Shown one piece after another: positions 28,396 through 35,941 of a stretch of DNA of 55,463 nt (its first letter is position 1; each line of letters begins with the position of its first letter). The stretch comes from Leifsonia sp. C5G2 (GTDB lineage: Bacteria > Actinomycetota > Actinomycetes > Actinomycetales > Microbacteriaceae). The notes beneath the pieces are model-generated. The model searched no databases. It was not told the origin of the DNA and saw nothing but the letters and a program-made list of their open reading frames with translations. The position numbers and the translations under genes were made by a program. The stretch lies in NCBI RefSeq assembly GCF_013359685.1, contig NZ_JABFMV010000019.1, positions 1 to 55,463 on the forward strand, given 5' to 3'.

Positions 28396-29313
28396 GTGGC
28401 TGTGACCGCTGCTGCGCGGACCGTCGTCGTCGCGGTCAACCCCATGGCGTCGTTCGGGCACCGCCGCGACGTCGGCCCCCGGGTCGTCGAACGGCTGCGG
28501 GAGGCGGGGCACCACGTCATCGCCATGGACGAGGCCAACATCGAGCTGCTGCGGCGTGAGACCGCCCGCGCCCTGAGCGACGACGGGGACCGGCCCGACG
28601 CGCTGGTGGTGGTGGGCGGCGACGGCATGGCCAACCTGGGGATCGACCTGGTCGCAGGCACCGGCACCCCGCTCGGCATCGTCCCCAGCGGGACCGGGAA
28701 CGACCTCGCCGACGGCCTCGGGATCCCGATCCGCGACACCGAGGCCGCCATCGACCTCCTGCTCGCCGCCCTGCAGCGCGAGCCACGCGTCATCGACGCG
28801 GGCACCATCCGGCACGGCGAGCTCACCACCTGGTTCGGCTGCGTGGTGTCGGCCGGCTTCGACGCGATCGTCAACGAACGGGCCAACCGGATGACCCGGC
28901 CCCGCGGGCGCAGCCGCTACGTCGTCGCCCTGCTGCGCGAGCTGGCGACGCTGAAGGCGCGCCGCTACCGCATCCACGCCGACGGCCGGCTGATCGAGGT
29001 GGACGCCATGCTGGTGTCGGTCGCCAACAACCGCTCCCTGGGCGGCGGGATGCGGATCGTGCCCGACGCGGACCTCTCCGACGGCCTGCTCGACCTGTTC
29101 ATCGTCGGGCGGATGTCGCGGCTCAGATTCCTGCGGGTCTTCCCGTCGGTCTTCCGCGGCGAGCACACCGGCCTCCCGGAGGTCACGATCCTGCCCGTCA
29201 GCGCGGTGCGGGTGGATGCGGAGGGGATCGTCGCGTACGCCGACGGCGAGCGGATCGGCCCGCTCCCGATCGACGTCGCCGTCGCTCCCGGCGTCCTCCG
29301 GGTGCTCGTGTGA
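28396..29313 (+). CDS. Diacylglycerol/lipid kinase family protein
   Basis: A 305-residue protein of the DgkB/YegS lipid kinase family: VVVAVNPMASFG at the start, the nucleotide motif VVGGDGMANLG (about residue 75), PSGTGNDLA (about 95), and the C-terminal SLGGGMRIVPDADLSDGLLDL. Phosphorylates diacylglycerol or a related lipid at the membrane face. Start GTG 28396 (GTG 28402 also possible), 35 bases after the ATPase gene. Confidence 0.9.
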   Translation: MAVTAAARTVVVAVNPMASFGHRRDVGPRVVERLREAGHHVIAMDEANIELLRRETARALSDDGDRPDALVVVGGDGMANLGIDLVAGTGTPLGIVPSGTGNDLADGLGIPIRDTEAAIDLLLAALQREPRVIDAGTIRHGELTTWFGCVVSAGFDAIVNERANRMTRPRGRSRYVVALLRELATLKARRYRIHADGRLIEVDAMLVSVANNRSLGGGMRIVPDADLSDGLLDLFIVGRMSRLRFLRVFPSVFRGEHTGLPEVTILPVSAVRVDAEGIVAYADGERIGPLPIDVAVAPGVLRVLV

Positions 29314-29397
29314 CGGGGGTCCCACGACGCGCCCGGGGCGCACGGCTCGTTTTGGCACCCGACCCCCATCTGTGGCATGATCTTCTAGTTGCCAGAC

Positions 29398-29470
29398 GGC
29401 CCCATCGTCTAGCGGCCTAGGACGTCGCCCTCTCACGGCGGTAACGCGGGTTCAAATCCCGCTGGGGTCA
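29398..29470 (+). tRNA. tRNA-Glu (anticodon CTC)
   Basis: A 73-base cloverleaf: acceptor GGCCCCA (29398-29404) with TGGGGTC (29463-29469) including one G-U pair, anticodon arm TCGCC-CTCTCAC-GGCGG (29425-29441) with anticodon CTC at 29432-29434, and T arm GCGGG-TTCAAAT-CCCGC (29446-29462). Discriminator A; CCA is not encoded. Reads GAG codons. Confidence 0.96.
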
Positions 29471-29480
29471 CAACACCACG

Positions 29481-29516
29481 AGAAGCCCTCCCAGACACCT
29501 GTCCGGGAGGGCTTCT
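29481..29516 (+). terminator. Terminator after tRNA-Glu
   Basis: Perfect 12-bp arms AGAAGCCCTCCC (29481-29492) and GGGAGGGCTTCT (29505-29516), loop of 12 bases with a further GACA/TGTC pairing, starting 11 bases after the tRNA. Confidence 0.85.
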
Positions 29517-29547
29517 CGCTTGCCTCTTCTCGCTTGCCCGGACCGGC

Positions 29548-29775
29548 TCAGACGGTGCCGCCGCGCGGCATCCACTCCTCGGGGTAGCGGCCGCGGATCT
29601 CCGCCGAGAAGTAGGCTCCGGCCGAGTCCGCCGCGCGCAGTTCGCGCCACACCCGCCGCGGGACGAGCAGGTACCGGTAGACCTCCCCGGAGACGAACTC
29701 GACCTCGAGCGTCTGCACGTCCGCGTCGTAGCCCGCCGACGCGATCACCGAGCTCGCGAATCCGTCCCGTTCCAC
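29548..29775 (-). CDS. KTSC-domain protein
   Basis: A 75-residue protein matching the KTSC domain: the core is SSVIASAGYDADVQTLEVEF, then GEVYRYLLVPRRVWRELRAADSAGAYF. KTSC domains accompany lysyl-tRNA synthetase-like, RNA-binding or phage proteins in other bacteria but have no settled role. Here it stands alone between the tRNA terminator and the terC leader. Confidence 0.85.
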   Translation of the reverse strand: MERDGFASSVIASAGYDADVQTLEVEFVSGEVYRYLLVPRRVWRELRAADSAGAYFSAEIRGRYPEEWMPRGGTV

Positions 29776-29797
29776 CCCCGCACCCTACGCCGCGCCG

Positions 29798-29859
29798 ATC
29801 CAGGGGACGCAACACGCCGCTCGCGGGCGCCCGCTCACGGCGTGTCGCGTCCCGTGGAT
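29798..29859. repeat. Intergenic inverted repeat with GCGACACGCCG core
   Basis: Arms 29798-29819 and 29838-29859 pair with two mismatches (core GGGACGCRACACGCCG), around an inner palindrome GCGGGCGCCCGC (29823-29834). It sits between divergent transcripts, so it is not simply a terminator. The right arm resembles 8139-8161. Confidence 0.75.
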
Positions 29860-29906
29860 GAGACCCGTCCCGGCCGCGCCGCCGCGGGCGACTAGGATGT
29901 GGGAAG

Positions 29907-30055
29907 CGAAGGGGAGTATCCCGGACGGCCGGCTGCGGGTGACCGCATCACGGCCGGCGCTGCGCACGTCATCACGGATCCCAACGGCGAGGTCCCGGGC
30001 GCAGGGGCACCGCGAGGTGCGGGAGAGACTTTCGGCCGGTTCCCCCTGCCCTTCG
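29907..30055 (+). ncRNA. yybP-ykoY (manganese) riboswitch
   Basis: Conserved blocks of the Mn2+-sensing yybP-ykoY aptamer are visible in order: GAAGGGGAGTATC (29908-29920), CGTCATCACGG (29967-29977) and GGGAGAGACTTTC (30021-30033). The closing stem is CGAAGGG (29907-29913) with CCCTTCG (30049-30055), directly next to the GAAAGG ribosome site (30055-30060) of terC, so ligand binding could control translation. TerC/Alx genes are known targets of this riboswitch. Confidence 0.87.
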
Positions 30056-30067
30056 AAAGGTTCCTCC

Positions 30068-31135
30068 GTGACCGTCGCTTTGCCCCTCTGGTTCGAGATC
30101 GGCTCGTTCGTCGTCCTGCTGCTGATCCTCGCCTTCGATCTTCTGATCATCTTCAAGCGGCCGCACATCCCGAGCCCGAAGGAGTCGGCGCTGTGGGTCA
30201 CGTTCTACATCGCGCTGGCGCTGCTGTTCGCCCTGCTGATGCTGCTGATCGGGGATGCGGAGCACGCCGGGCAGTTCCTCGCCGGCTGGCTGACCGAGTA
30301 CAGCCTCAGCATCGACAACCTCTTCGTCTTCGTCATCATCATGGCGAGGTTCCAGGTGCCCAGGAAGTACCAGCAGGAGGTGCTCATGGTGGGCATCATC
30401 CTCGCGCTGATCTTCCGCGGCGTCTTCATCCTGCTCGGCGCCGGACTGATCGCCAGCTTCAGCTCGATCTTCTACCTGTTCGGCGCGTTCCTGCTGTGGA
30501 CGGCGTTCAACCAGGCCTTCCGCAGCCACGACGACGAGGGCGAGGAGGACTCCTGGTTCATCCGGTTCGCCCGCAAGCACCTGAAGGTGTCGGGCCAGTA
30601 CGAGGGCAACCGGTTGCGCACGACGGTGGACGGCCGGCGCATGTTCACGCCGCTGATCATCGTGTTCCTCGCGCTCGGGACGACCGACCTGCTGTTCGCG
30701 CTCGACTCGATCCCGGCCATCTTCGGCATCACGCAGAGCCCGTTCATCGTGTTCACCGCGAACGTCTTCGCCCTGATGGGCCTTCGGCAGCTCTACTTCC
30801 TGCTGGGCCACCTGCTGGACAAGCTGGTGTACCTCAAGTACGGCATCGCCTTCATCCTCGCGTTCATCGGCGTGAAGCTGATCTTCCACGCCATGCACGA
30901 GAACGAGCTGCCGTTCATCAACGGCGGCCAGCACATCGAGTGGGCGCCCGATATCAGCACCTGGACGTCGCTGGCCGTCATCGTGGGTGCCATGCTTGTC
31001 GCTACGATTGCAAGTCTGGTGAAGCTGCGCATGAGCGGAACCAGCGTCGCCGAGGCCATCCACGGCGATGACCCGGATGAGGTCGAGGCCGAGAACGCGG
31101 CCGCCGACGGCACGCAGGAGGACCCCCGAACATGA
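30068..31135 (+). CDS. terC: TerC-family membrane protein (probable Mn2+ exporter)
   Basis: A 355-residue integral membrane protein with eight to nine helices and the TerC acidic motifs (EYSLSIDNLFVF, and ALGTTDLLFALDSIPAIFGIT). TerC/Alx proteins move manganese out of the cell or supply exported metalloenzymes. Start GTG 30068, with GAAAGG upstream; the acidic tail (DDPDEVEAENAA) is cytosolic. The yybP-ykoY riboswitch upstream indicates induction by manganese. Its stop overlaps the start of the PP2C gene (ATGA). Confidence 0.93.
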   Translation: MTVALPLWFEIGSFVVLLLILAFDLLIIFKRPHIPSPKESALWVTFYIALALLFALLMLLIGDAEHAGQFLAGWLTEYSLSIDNLFVFVIIMARFQVPRKYQQEVLMVGIILALIFRGVFILLGAGLIASFSSIFYLFGAFLLWTAFNQAFRSHDDEGEEDSWFIRFARKHLKVSGQYEGNRLRTTVDGRRMFTPLIIVFLALGTTDLLFALDSIPAIFGITQSPFIVFTANVFALMGLRQLYFLLGHLLDKLVYLKYGIAFILAFIGVKLIFHAMHENELPFINGGQHIEWAPDISTWTSLAVIVGAMLVATIASLVKLRMSGTSVAEAIHGDDPDEVEAENAAADGTQEDPRT

Positions 31136-31950
31136 GCTCTCTCGTCGGCGTGACGGTGCGCAGCGACACGGGCGCGGTCCGGCACGTCAACGAGGACAGC
31201 GCTCTCGCGCAGGATCCGGTGTTCGTGGTGGCCGACGGCATGGGCGGGCACGCCCGGGGCGACCTGGCGAGCCGCACGGCCGTCGAGAGCCTGGCCCGCA
31301 CGCTGCAGGCCGGCTCGCGCCCGACCCCGGACGAGGTCATCAGGGCCATCGACGAGGCCAACGCGGCGGTCCGTGCGCTCTCCGGCGCCGACGAGTCGGG
31401 GGCGGCGGTCGCCGGCACGACCCTCACCGGAGTCGTCCGCGTGCGGGTTCCCGAGCTCGCGGCGGAGCAGTGGATGGTCGTCAACGTCGGCGACTCGCGC
31501 GTCTACTCCTGGGACGGCCGCGAGCTCCGTCAGCTCACCGTCGACCACTCGGCCGTGCAGGAGCTGGTGGACGCGGGCCTCATCTCGGAGGCGCAGGCCG
31601 CCGTGCACCCCGAGCGGAACGTCATCACGCGGGCCCTCGGCGCCGAGGACTTCGTCGACACCGACAGCACGCTCCTCCCGGAGGAGGGGCGGCAGATCTT
31701 CTTGGTCTGCTCCGACGGGCTCACCCGCGAGCTGGACGACCGCCGCATCGCGGAGATCCTGGCCACGAGCCCCGCCGACCCCGCGTCGGCCCTGGTGGAC
31801 GCCGCGAACGAGGCGGGCGGCCACGACAACATCACCGTGATCGTGCTGGAGTCCACCACCGGGGAGGATGCGGCCCCGCCTGTCGACACCCGCGAACGGG
31901 CGGACGACGACGGCCGCCGCGACCTCGAGGACACCCGCCCGCGCGGCTGA
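31132..31950 (+). CDS. PP2C-family protein Ser/Thr phosphatase
   Basis: A 272-residue PPM-type phosphatase with the metal-binding residues in VNEDS, VVADGMGGHARGD, NVGDSRVY, CSDGLTREL and GGHDNIT. Soluble, 20 acidic residues at the C-terminus. Related to PstP but lacks its membrane anchor. Starts within the terC stop (ATGA overlap) and heads the kinase/FHA gene group, so it presumably reverses the phosphorylation made by the kinase two genes on. Confidence 0.93.
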   Translation: MSSLVGVTVRSDTGAVRHVNEDSALAQDPVFVVADGMGGHARGDLASRTAVESLARTLQAGSRPTPDEVIRAIDEANAAVRALSGADESGAAVAGTTLTGVVRVRVPELAAEQWMVVNVGDSRVYSWDGRELRQLTVDHSAVQELVDAGLISEAQAAVHPERNVITRALGAEDFVDTDSTLLPEEGRQIFLVCSDGLTRELDDRRIAEILATSPADPASALVDAANEAGGHDNITVIVLESTTGEDAAPPVDTRERADDDGRRDLEDTRPRG

Positions 31951-32089
31951 CCGCAGGCCCACGCGTCGACCTCCCGGCGCAGGACGTGGTTGAATCGTCG
32001 GCGGGGAAGAGACTCCGACCGGATCGTGGGCGCCATCGAGGTGCGACGGCGGCGGGTCGGACAGACGCAGCCGAGGGAGAAGTTCGTCC

Positions 32090-33394
32090 GTGTTCGAGGT
32101 TCAGCAGCCGGCAGCAGGGGAGTGGGCGGTCGTCGCGGGCGGCGGGCGGGCGCTCCTGGTGGCCGAGACGGATGCCGCACGGCTCCGCGACCTCCTCCCG
32201 GCGGTGCGCGCAGGTTTCGCCGAGACCCTGGACGCCCTGGTGGCGCACGGACTGAGCCGCACGCCGTCCTTCGCCTTGATCGACGTCTCTGCCGAGACCG
32301 CTCTGCTCGCCGTCCGCGGGACGGGCCTGGCCTCGGTCTCCGAGGGCGGCCGGGAGCGGGTCGTCGCGGCTTCCGGGGTGTCGTCCTGGGTGGAGCTGCA
32401 GCTGCCCGGGGTCGAGTCCGCCACCCTCGGGCCGGCGCCCACTGCGGCCACGCTGCCGCTGACCGAGGGCGTGGTGCGGTCGGCGAGCCTGAGCTGGGCG
32501 CCGGCGGCCCTGGCGGAGGACGTGGGCGCGACCGTCGCCGCGCCGCCGAAGCGCGAGCGCGACACCGGCCCCGTGGAGGCCGTTCCAGCCGCCGCAGCGC
32601 GGGTGGCCGCGCCCGAGCCTGAGCCCGTCGAGATCGTGGCGGGTCCCGCCGTCGAGCCCTTCGCGGACGCGCCCCTTCCGGAGCCGGAGGCTCCCGCCGA
32701 ACCCGACCCGCACACGCGGATCCCGGAGGCCACCATCGCGGATGTCCCGGACGCCGCGGGCGCCGCGCCGGGCGCAGAGGAGGAGCCGGCCGGGTACGAC
32801 CACCTGTTCGGCGCGACCATGGTCCGCAGCGTCGAGGAGGCCGCGGTCCGCCCCGCCGAGGCGGACGCGGATGAGGACGCGGCGTCTCCGGCGCGGATCG
32901 ACCTCCCCGGCTTCATCACCGACTCGTTCCCGTCCGCTGCGAATCGCCTCGCCGGCGATCACGACGGCCTGACCGTGATGAGCGGCGACCTCCCGGAGCG
33001 TCCCGCGTTCGCGGCAGCCGACGAGCCCGACGTCGCGCCGGTCCCGGCGCCGCAGGCCTTCTCGGTCCTGCTCTCCGACGGCCGGCGGGAGCCGCTGTCC
33101 GCCCCGGTCGTCGTCGGCCGCGCCCCGAGCGTGACGGCCGTCCCGTCGCTGCGCGGGGCCCGGCCGGTCACGCTGACGAGCGCCGAGGACGACATCTCCC
33201 GATCGCATGTGGCCGTCGCCGTCGAAGGCGACAGCGTGGTCGTCACCGACCTGCACTCGCGCAACGGCACGATGATCGTCCTGCCCGGCAAGTCTCCGCA
33301 GAAGCTGCGCAGCGGCGAGCCGACCACCGTGGTGCTCGGCACCGTCATCGACCTGGGGAGCGGCGCGACGCTGACCGTCGAGGCAGCCGGATGA
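32090..33394 (+). CDS. FHA-domain protein with unknown N-terminal domain
   Basis: A 434-residue soluble protein. Residues 1-135 form a compact domain I do not recognise, 135-320 are a Pro/Ala/Glu-rich, probably disordered linker with several Thr-rich stretches (HTRIPEATI, GATMVRS) that are candidate kinase sites, and 330-434 are a complete FHA domain (VVVGRAPS, ISRSHVAV, DLHSRNGT). Start is GTG with GAGGGAGAAG upstream. FHA domains bind phosphothreonine; it probably links the adjacent kinase to its targets. The 139-base gap before it holds no clear signal. Its stop overlaps the kinase start. Confidence 0.88.
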   Translation: MFEVQQPAAGEWAVVAGGGRALLVAETDAARLRDLLPAVRAGFAETLDALVAHGLSRTPSFALIDVSAETALLAVRGTGLASVSEGGRERVVAASGVSSWVELQLPGVESATLGPAPTAATLPLTEGVVRSASLSWAPAALAEDVGATVAAPPKRERDTGPVEAVPAAAARVAAPEPEPVEIVAGPAVEPFADAPLPEPEAPAEPDPHTRIPEATIADVPDAAGAAPGAEEEPAGYDHLFGATMVRSVEEAAVRPAEADADEDAASPARIDLPGFITDSFPSAANRLAGDHDGLTVMSGDLPERPAFAAADEPDVAPVPAPQAFSVLLSDGRREPLSAPVVVGRAPSVTAVPSLRGARPVTLTSAEDDISRSHVAVAVEGDSVVVTDLHSRNGTMIVLPGKSPQKLRSGEPTTVVLGTVIDLGSGATLTVEAAG

Positions 33395-35067
33395 GGCGCA
33401 TGGCCTCGCAGCCGCCCGAGCTCGGCGGCTTCCACTTCATCCGCCTGCTCGGGTCGGGCGGGTTCTCCGACGTCTTCCTCTACGAGCAGGACCTGCCCCG
33501 GCGCAGCGTCGCCGTGAAGGTGCTGCTGACGGACGGCGTGGACGAGACCGCCCGCGCCCGGTTCGTCGCCGAGGCGAACGTGATGGCCCGGCTCTCCGCG
33601 CATCCCTACATCGTGACGATCTTCCACGCCGGGGTGGCGGGCGACGACCGGCCGTACCTGGTCATGGAGTACTGCTCCGGCCCGTCGCTCGCCGACCGCC
33701 TGAAGCGGGAGCGGATCGGCGTGGAGGATGCGCTGCGCACCGGAGTGCGGCTCTCCAGCGCGGTCGCCACTGCCCACGCCGCGGGCATCCTGCACCGCGA
33801 CATCAAGCCGGCGAACGTGCTGACGAACGCGCTCGGCTGGCCCGCTCTCACCGACTTCGGCATCGCGTCGGCGCTCGAGGAGCTCCCGGTGCACACCACG
33901 ACGCTCTCGGAGCTGCGCCGCGAGCCGTCGGACACCGCAACCTCCGGCAGCCGCAGCGTCGGGCTGAGCGTGCCGTGGTCGCCGCCGGAGATGTTCTCCG
34001 ACGATCCCGACCCGGATGTGCGCAGCGACATCTTCTCGCTCTCGGCGACCGTGTACACGCTGCTCGCCGGGCGCACGCCGTTCGAGGTCCCCGGCCGCTC
34101 CAACGGCACGCTCGACCTGATGGGACGCATCGAGCGCGGGATGATCACCCCGCTCGACCGCACGGACGTGCCCGCCTCGCTCACCGGGGCGCTGCGGCGG
34201 GGAATGGCGACGCGGCGGGAGGACCGCTACCAGTCGGCGGTGGACTTCGCCCGCGCCCTGCAGCGGGTCGAGCTGGAGCTGGGCCTCGCGCCCACCAGCA
34301 TCGACGTCCCGAATCTGAGCCTCGGCGACGCCCGCCCGGCGCCGGCGGCCGACGGCGGCGGGGAGCAGGAGACCCGCGCGCGGTCCGTGGCGACCATCCG
34401 CGCCCAGGCGCCCGCCCCGGAGGCTCCGCCGTCGCCCGCACCCTCGGCTCCTGTCCCCGACGCGACGGACGCGCCGTCCGCGCCCGCGCCGGAGCCGACC
34501 CGCGTCCGCGGCGTGGTGCCGGTGACGCCCCGGGCGTCGGACACCGCAGCGGACGTCCCCGAGCACACCCTGCTCCGGCAGCGTCCCGCGCCGGCCGAGG
34601 AGCACGACGAGGGGACCGAGACGGACGCGGAGACCGCCCGCGACCCGCGCCGGCGCCTCCTCGGCTGGATCGGCGCAGGCGCCGCCGCCGTCATCGTGCT
34701 GGGCGTCGGTGCGGCCGTCCTGGCCGGTGTCCTCGCACCGGCCCAGACCCCGGGCACCCAGCAGGCCGGGAACGGCGGAGGCGACGGCGACGGCGGCATC
34801 GCGGTCACCGTCGTGCCGCCTCCCGTGCTGGTCTCCGCCGTCCGCGCGCCGGACGGCACGAGCGCCACCTTCACCTGGAAGACGAAGGACCCGCGCAAGG
34901 ACGACCGCTTCACCTGGCTGCAGGAGGGCACGACGAACGGGCCGGCCGTCACCGACCAGCCGACGGTCACCGTCACGGGCATCGCCCCCGGCGCCCCGGT
35001 GTGCATCGACGTCGCGACGGTGCGGGCCGGCCGCACGTCCGAGCAGCTGAAGGCGTGCGCCCCATGA
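33391..35067 (+). CDS. Membrane Ser/Thr protein kinase (PknB-like)
   Basis: A 558-residue transmembrane kinase. Kinase domain residues about 12-285: glycine loop LGSGGFSDVF, VAVKVL lysine, HRDIKPAN catalytic loop, DFGIAS, and the APE region replaced by VPWSPPEMF. A long Pro/Ala/Thr-rich juxtamembrane segment (about 300-415) is followed by one membrane helix (about 425-450) and an extracellular FN3-like domain (about 472-558) with two cysteines instead of PASTA repeats. ATG 33391 overlaps the FHA gene; ATG 33400 is an alternative. Confidence 0.92.
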   Translation: MRRMASQPPELGGFHFIRLLGSGGFSDVFLYEQDLPRRSVAVKVLLTDGVDETARARFVAEANVMARLSAHPYIVTIFHAGVAGDDRPYLVMEYCSGPSLADRLKRERIGVEDALRTGVRLSSAVATAHAAGILHRDIKPANVLTNALGWPALTDFGIASALEELPVHTTTLSELRREPSDTATSGSRSVGLSVPWSPPEMFSDDPDPDVRSDIFSLSATVYTLLAGRTPFEVPGRSNGTLDLMGRIERGMITPLDRTDVPASLTGALRRGMATRREDRYQSAVDFARALQRVELELGLAPTSIDVPNLSLGDARPAPAADGGGEQETRARSVATIRAQAPAPEAPPSPAPSAPVPDATDAPSAPAPEPTRVRGVVPVTPRASDTAADVPEHTLLRQRPAPAEEHDEGTETDAETARDPRRRLLGWIGAGAAAVIVLGVGAAVLAGVLAPAQTPGTQQAGNGGGDGDGGIAVTVVPPPVLVSAVRAPDGTSATFTWKTKDPRKDDRFTWLQEGTTNGPAVTDQPTVTVTGIAPGAPVCIDVATVRAGRTSEQLKACAP

Positions 35068-35825
35068 CCGGCGCGACCGAGGGCACGGCGGCCCCGCTCA
35101 CCGTGGAGTACTGCGGCGAGCTGTACCGGGTGGAGCCCGATATCGAGTTCGGCATCGGCCGCGAGGCCGAGCTGACGATCGACGACAACCCGTACCTGCA
35201 CCGCCGGTTCCTCACGGTCAGCCGCGACTTCGGGATGTGGTGGCTGAGCAACGTCGGCACCCTCCTGACCGCCACCGTGACCGATGCGACCGGGACCATG
35301 CAGGCCTGGCTCGCTCCCGGCGCCAAGCTGCCGATCGTCTTCCAGACCATGCACGTCATGTTCAGCGCGGGCGCGACGACCTACGACTTCACCATCGCCA
35401 GCGACGAGGACTACTTCGACACCACCGTCAAGGTGGACTCGTCCGGCGGCTCGACGACGGTGCTCCCGGTCACGCTCACCACCAGCCAGCGGCAGCTCAT
35501 CGTCGCGCTGGCGGAGGGCGTGCTGACCCAGGCGGTGCCGGGGCGCGGCACGATCCCGACGTCGGCGGAGGCCGCGGAGCGGCTGGGGTGGAGCATGACC
35601 ACCTTCAACCGCAAGCTCGACAACGTCTGCGACAAGCTCGACAAGCTCGGCGTCGCCGGGCTGCGCGGCGGCCGGGGGAAGCTCGCGACGAACCGCCGGG
35701 CACGGCTGGTGGAGTACGCGGTGACCACGCGTCTGGTCGGCGTCGAGGACCTGCCCCTCCTTGAGGGGGTGGCTGCGCGCCTTGACCAGACCCCGGATCC
35801 AGTCGATGGTGGGGCGGACGACTGA
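35064..35825 (+). CDS. FHA-like / winged-helix fusion protein
   Basis: A 253-residue soluble protein. Residues about 12-115 resemble a degenerate FHA fold (IEFGIGREAEL, NPYLHRRFLTV, WLSNVGT); residues about 150-235 read as a winged helix (TTSQRQLIVALAEGVL, TSAEAAERLGWSMTTFNRKLDNVCDKLDKLG, RRARLVEYAV). Such a fusion would connect phospho-recognition to DNA binding. Overlaps the kinase stop by ATGA, so it is made with the kinase. The family is not one I can name; the domain calls are from pattern only. Confidence 0.75.
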   Translation: MTGATEGTAAPLTVEYCGELYRVEPDIEFGIGREAELTIDDNPYLHRRFLTVSRDFGMWWLSNVGTLLTATVTDATGTMQAWLAPGAKLPIVFQTMHVMFSAGATTYDFTIASDEDYFDTTVKVDSSGGSTTVLPVTLTTSQRQLIVALAEGVLTQAVPGRGTIPTSAEAAERLGWSMTTFNRKLDNVCDKLDKLGVAGLRGGRGKLATNRRARLVEYAVTTRLVGVEDLPLLEGVAARLDQTPDPVDGGADD

Positions 35826-35842
35826 CGCGGTGGCGCGTGGCC

Positions 35843-35882
35843 CGGCGGGGAATGGGGAGTGCTCCCCATTCCACCCCCGCCG
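35843..35882. terminator. Extended hairpin after the kinase operon
   Basis: AATGGGGA (35851-35858) and TCCCCATT (35863-35870) around a GTGC tetraloop, extended by CGGCGGGG (35843-35850) with CCCCGCCG (35875-35882) across a 4-base bulge. Confidence 0.7.
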
Positions 35883-35898
35883 GGGGGTCGTGTTAGCG

Positions 35899-35928
35899 TT
35901 GACGCGTTTCCGGCCCGGGGGATATCAG
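35899..35928 (+). promoter_or_regulatory. Putative promoter of the surface-protein operon
   Basis: TTGACG (35899-35904) followed after 16-18 bp by GATATC/TATCAG (35921-35928). It lies after the hairpin and before the surface-protein start, so the structural half of the cluster probably has its own transcription start. Confidence 0.5.
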
Positions 35929-35941
35929 GATTTTGGTTTCG

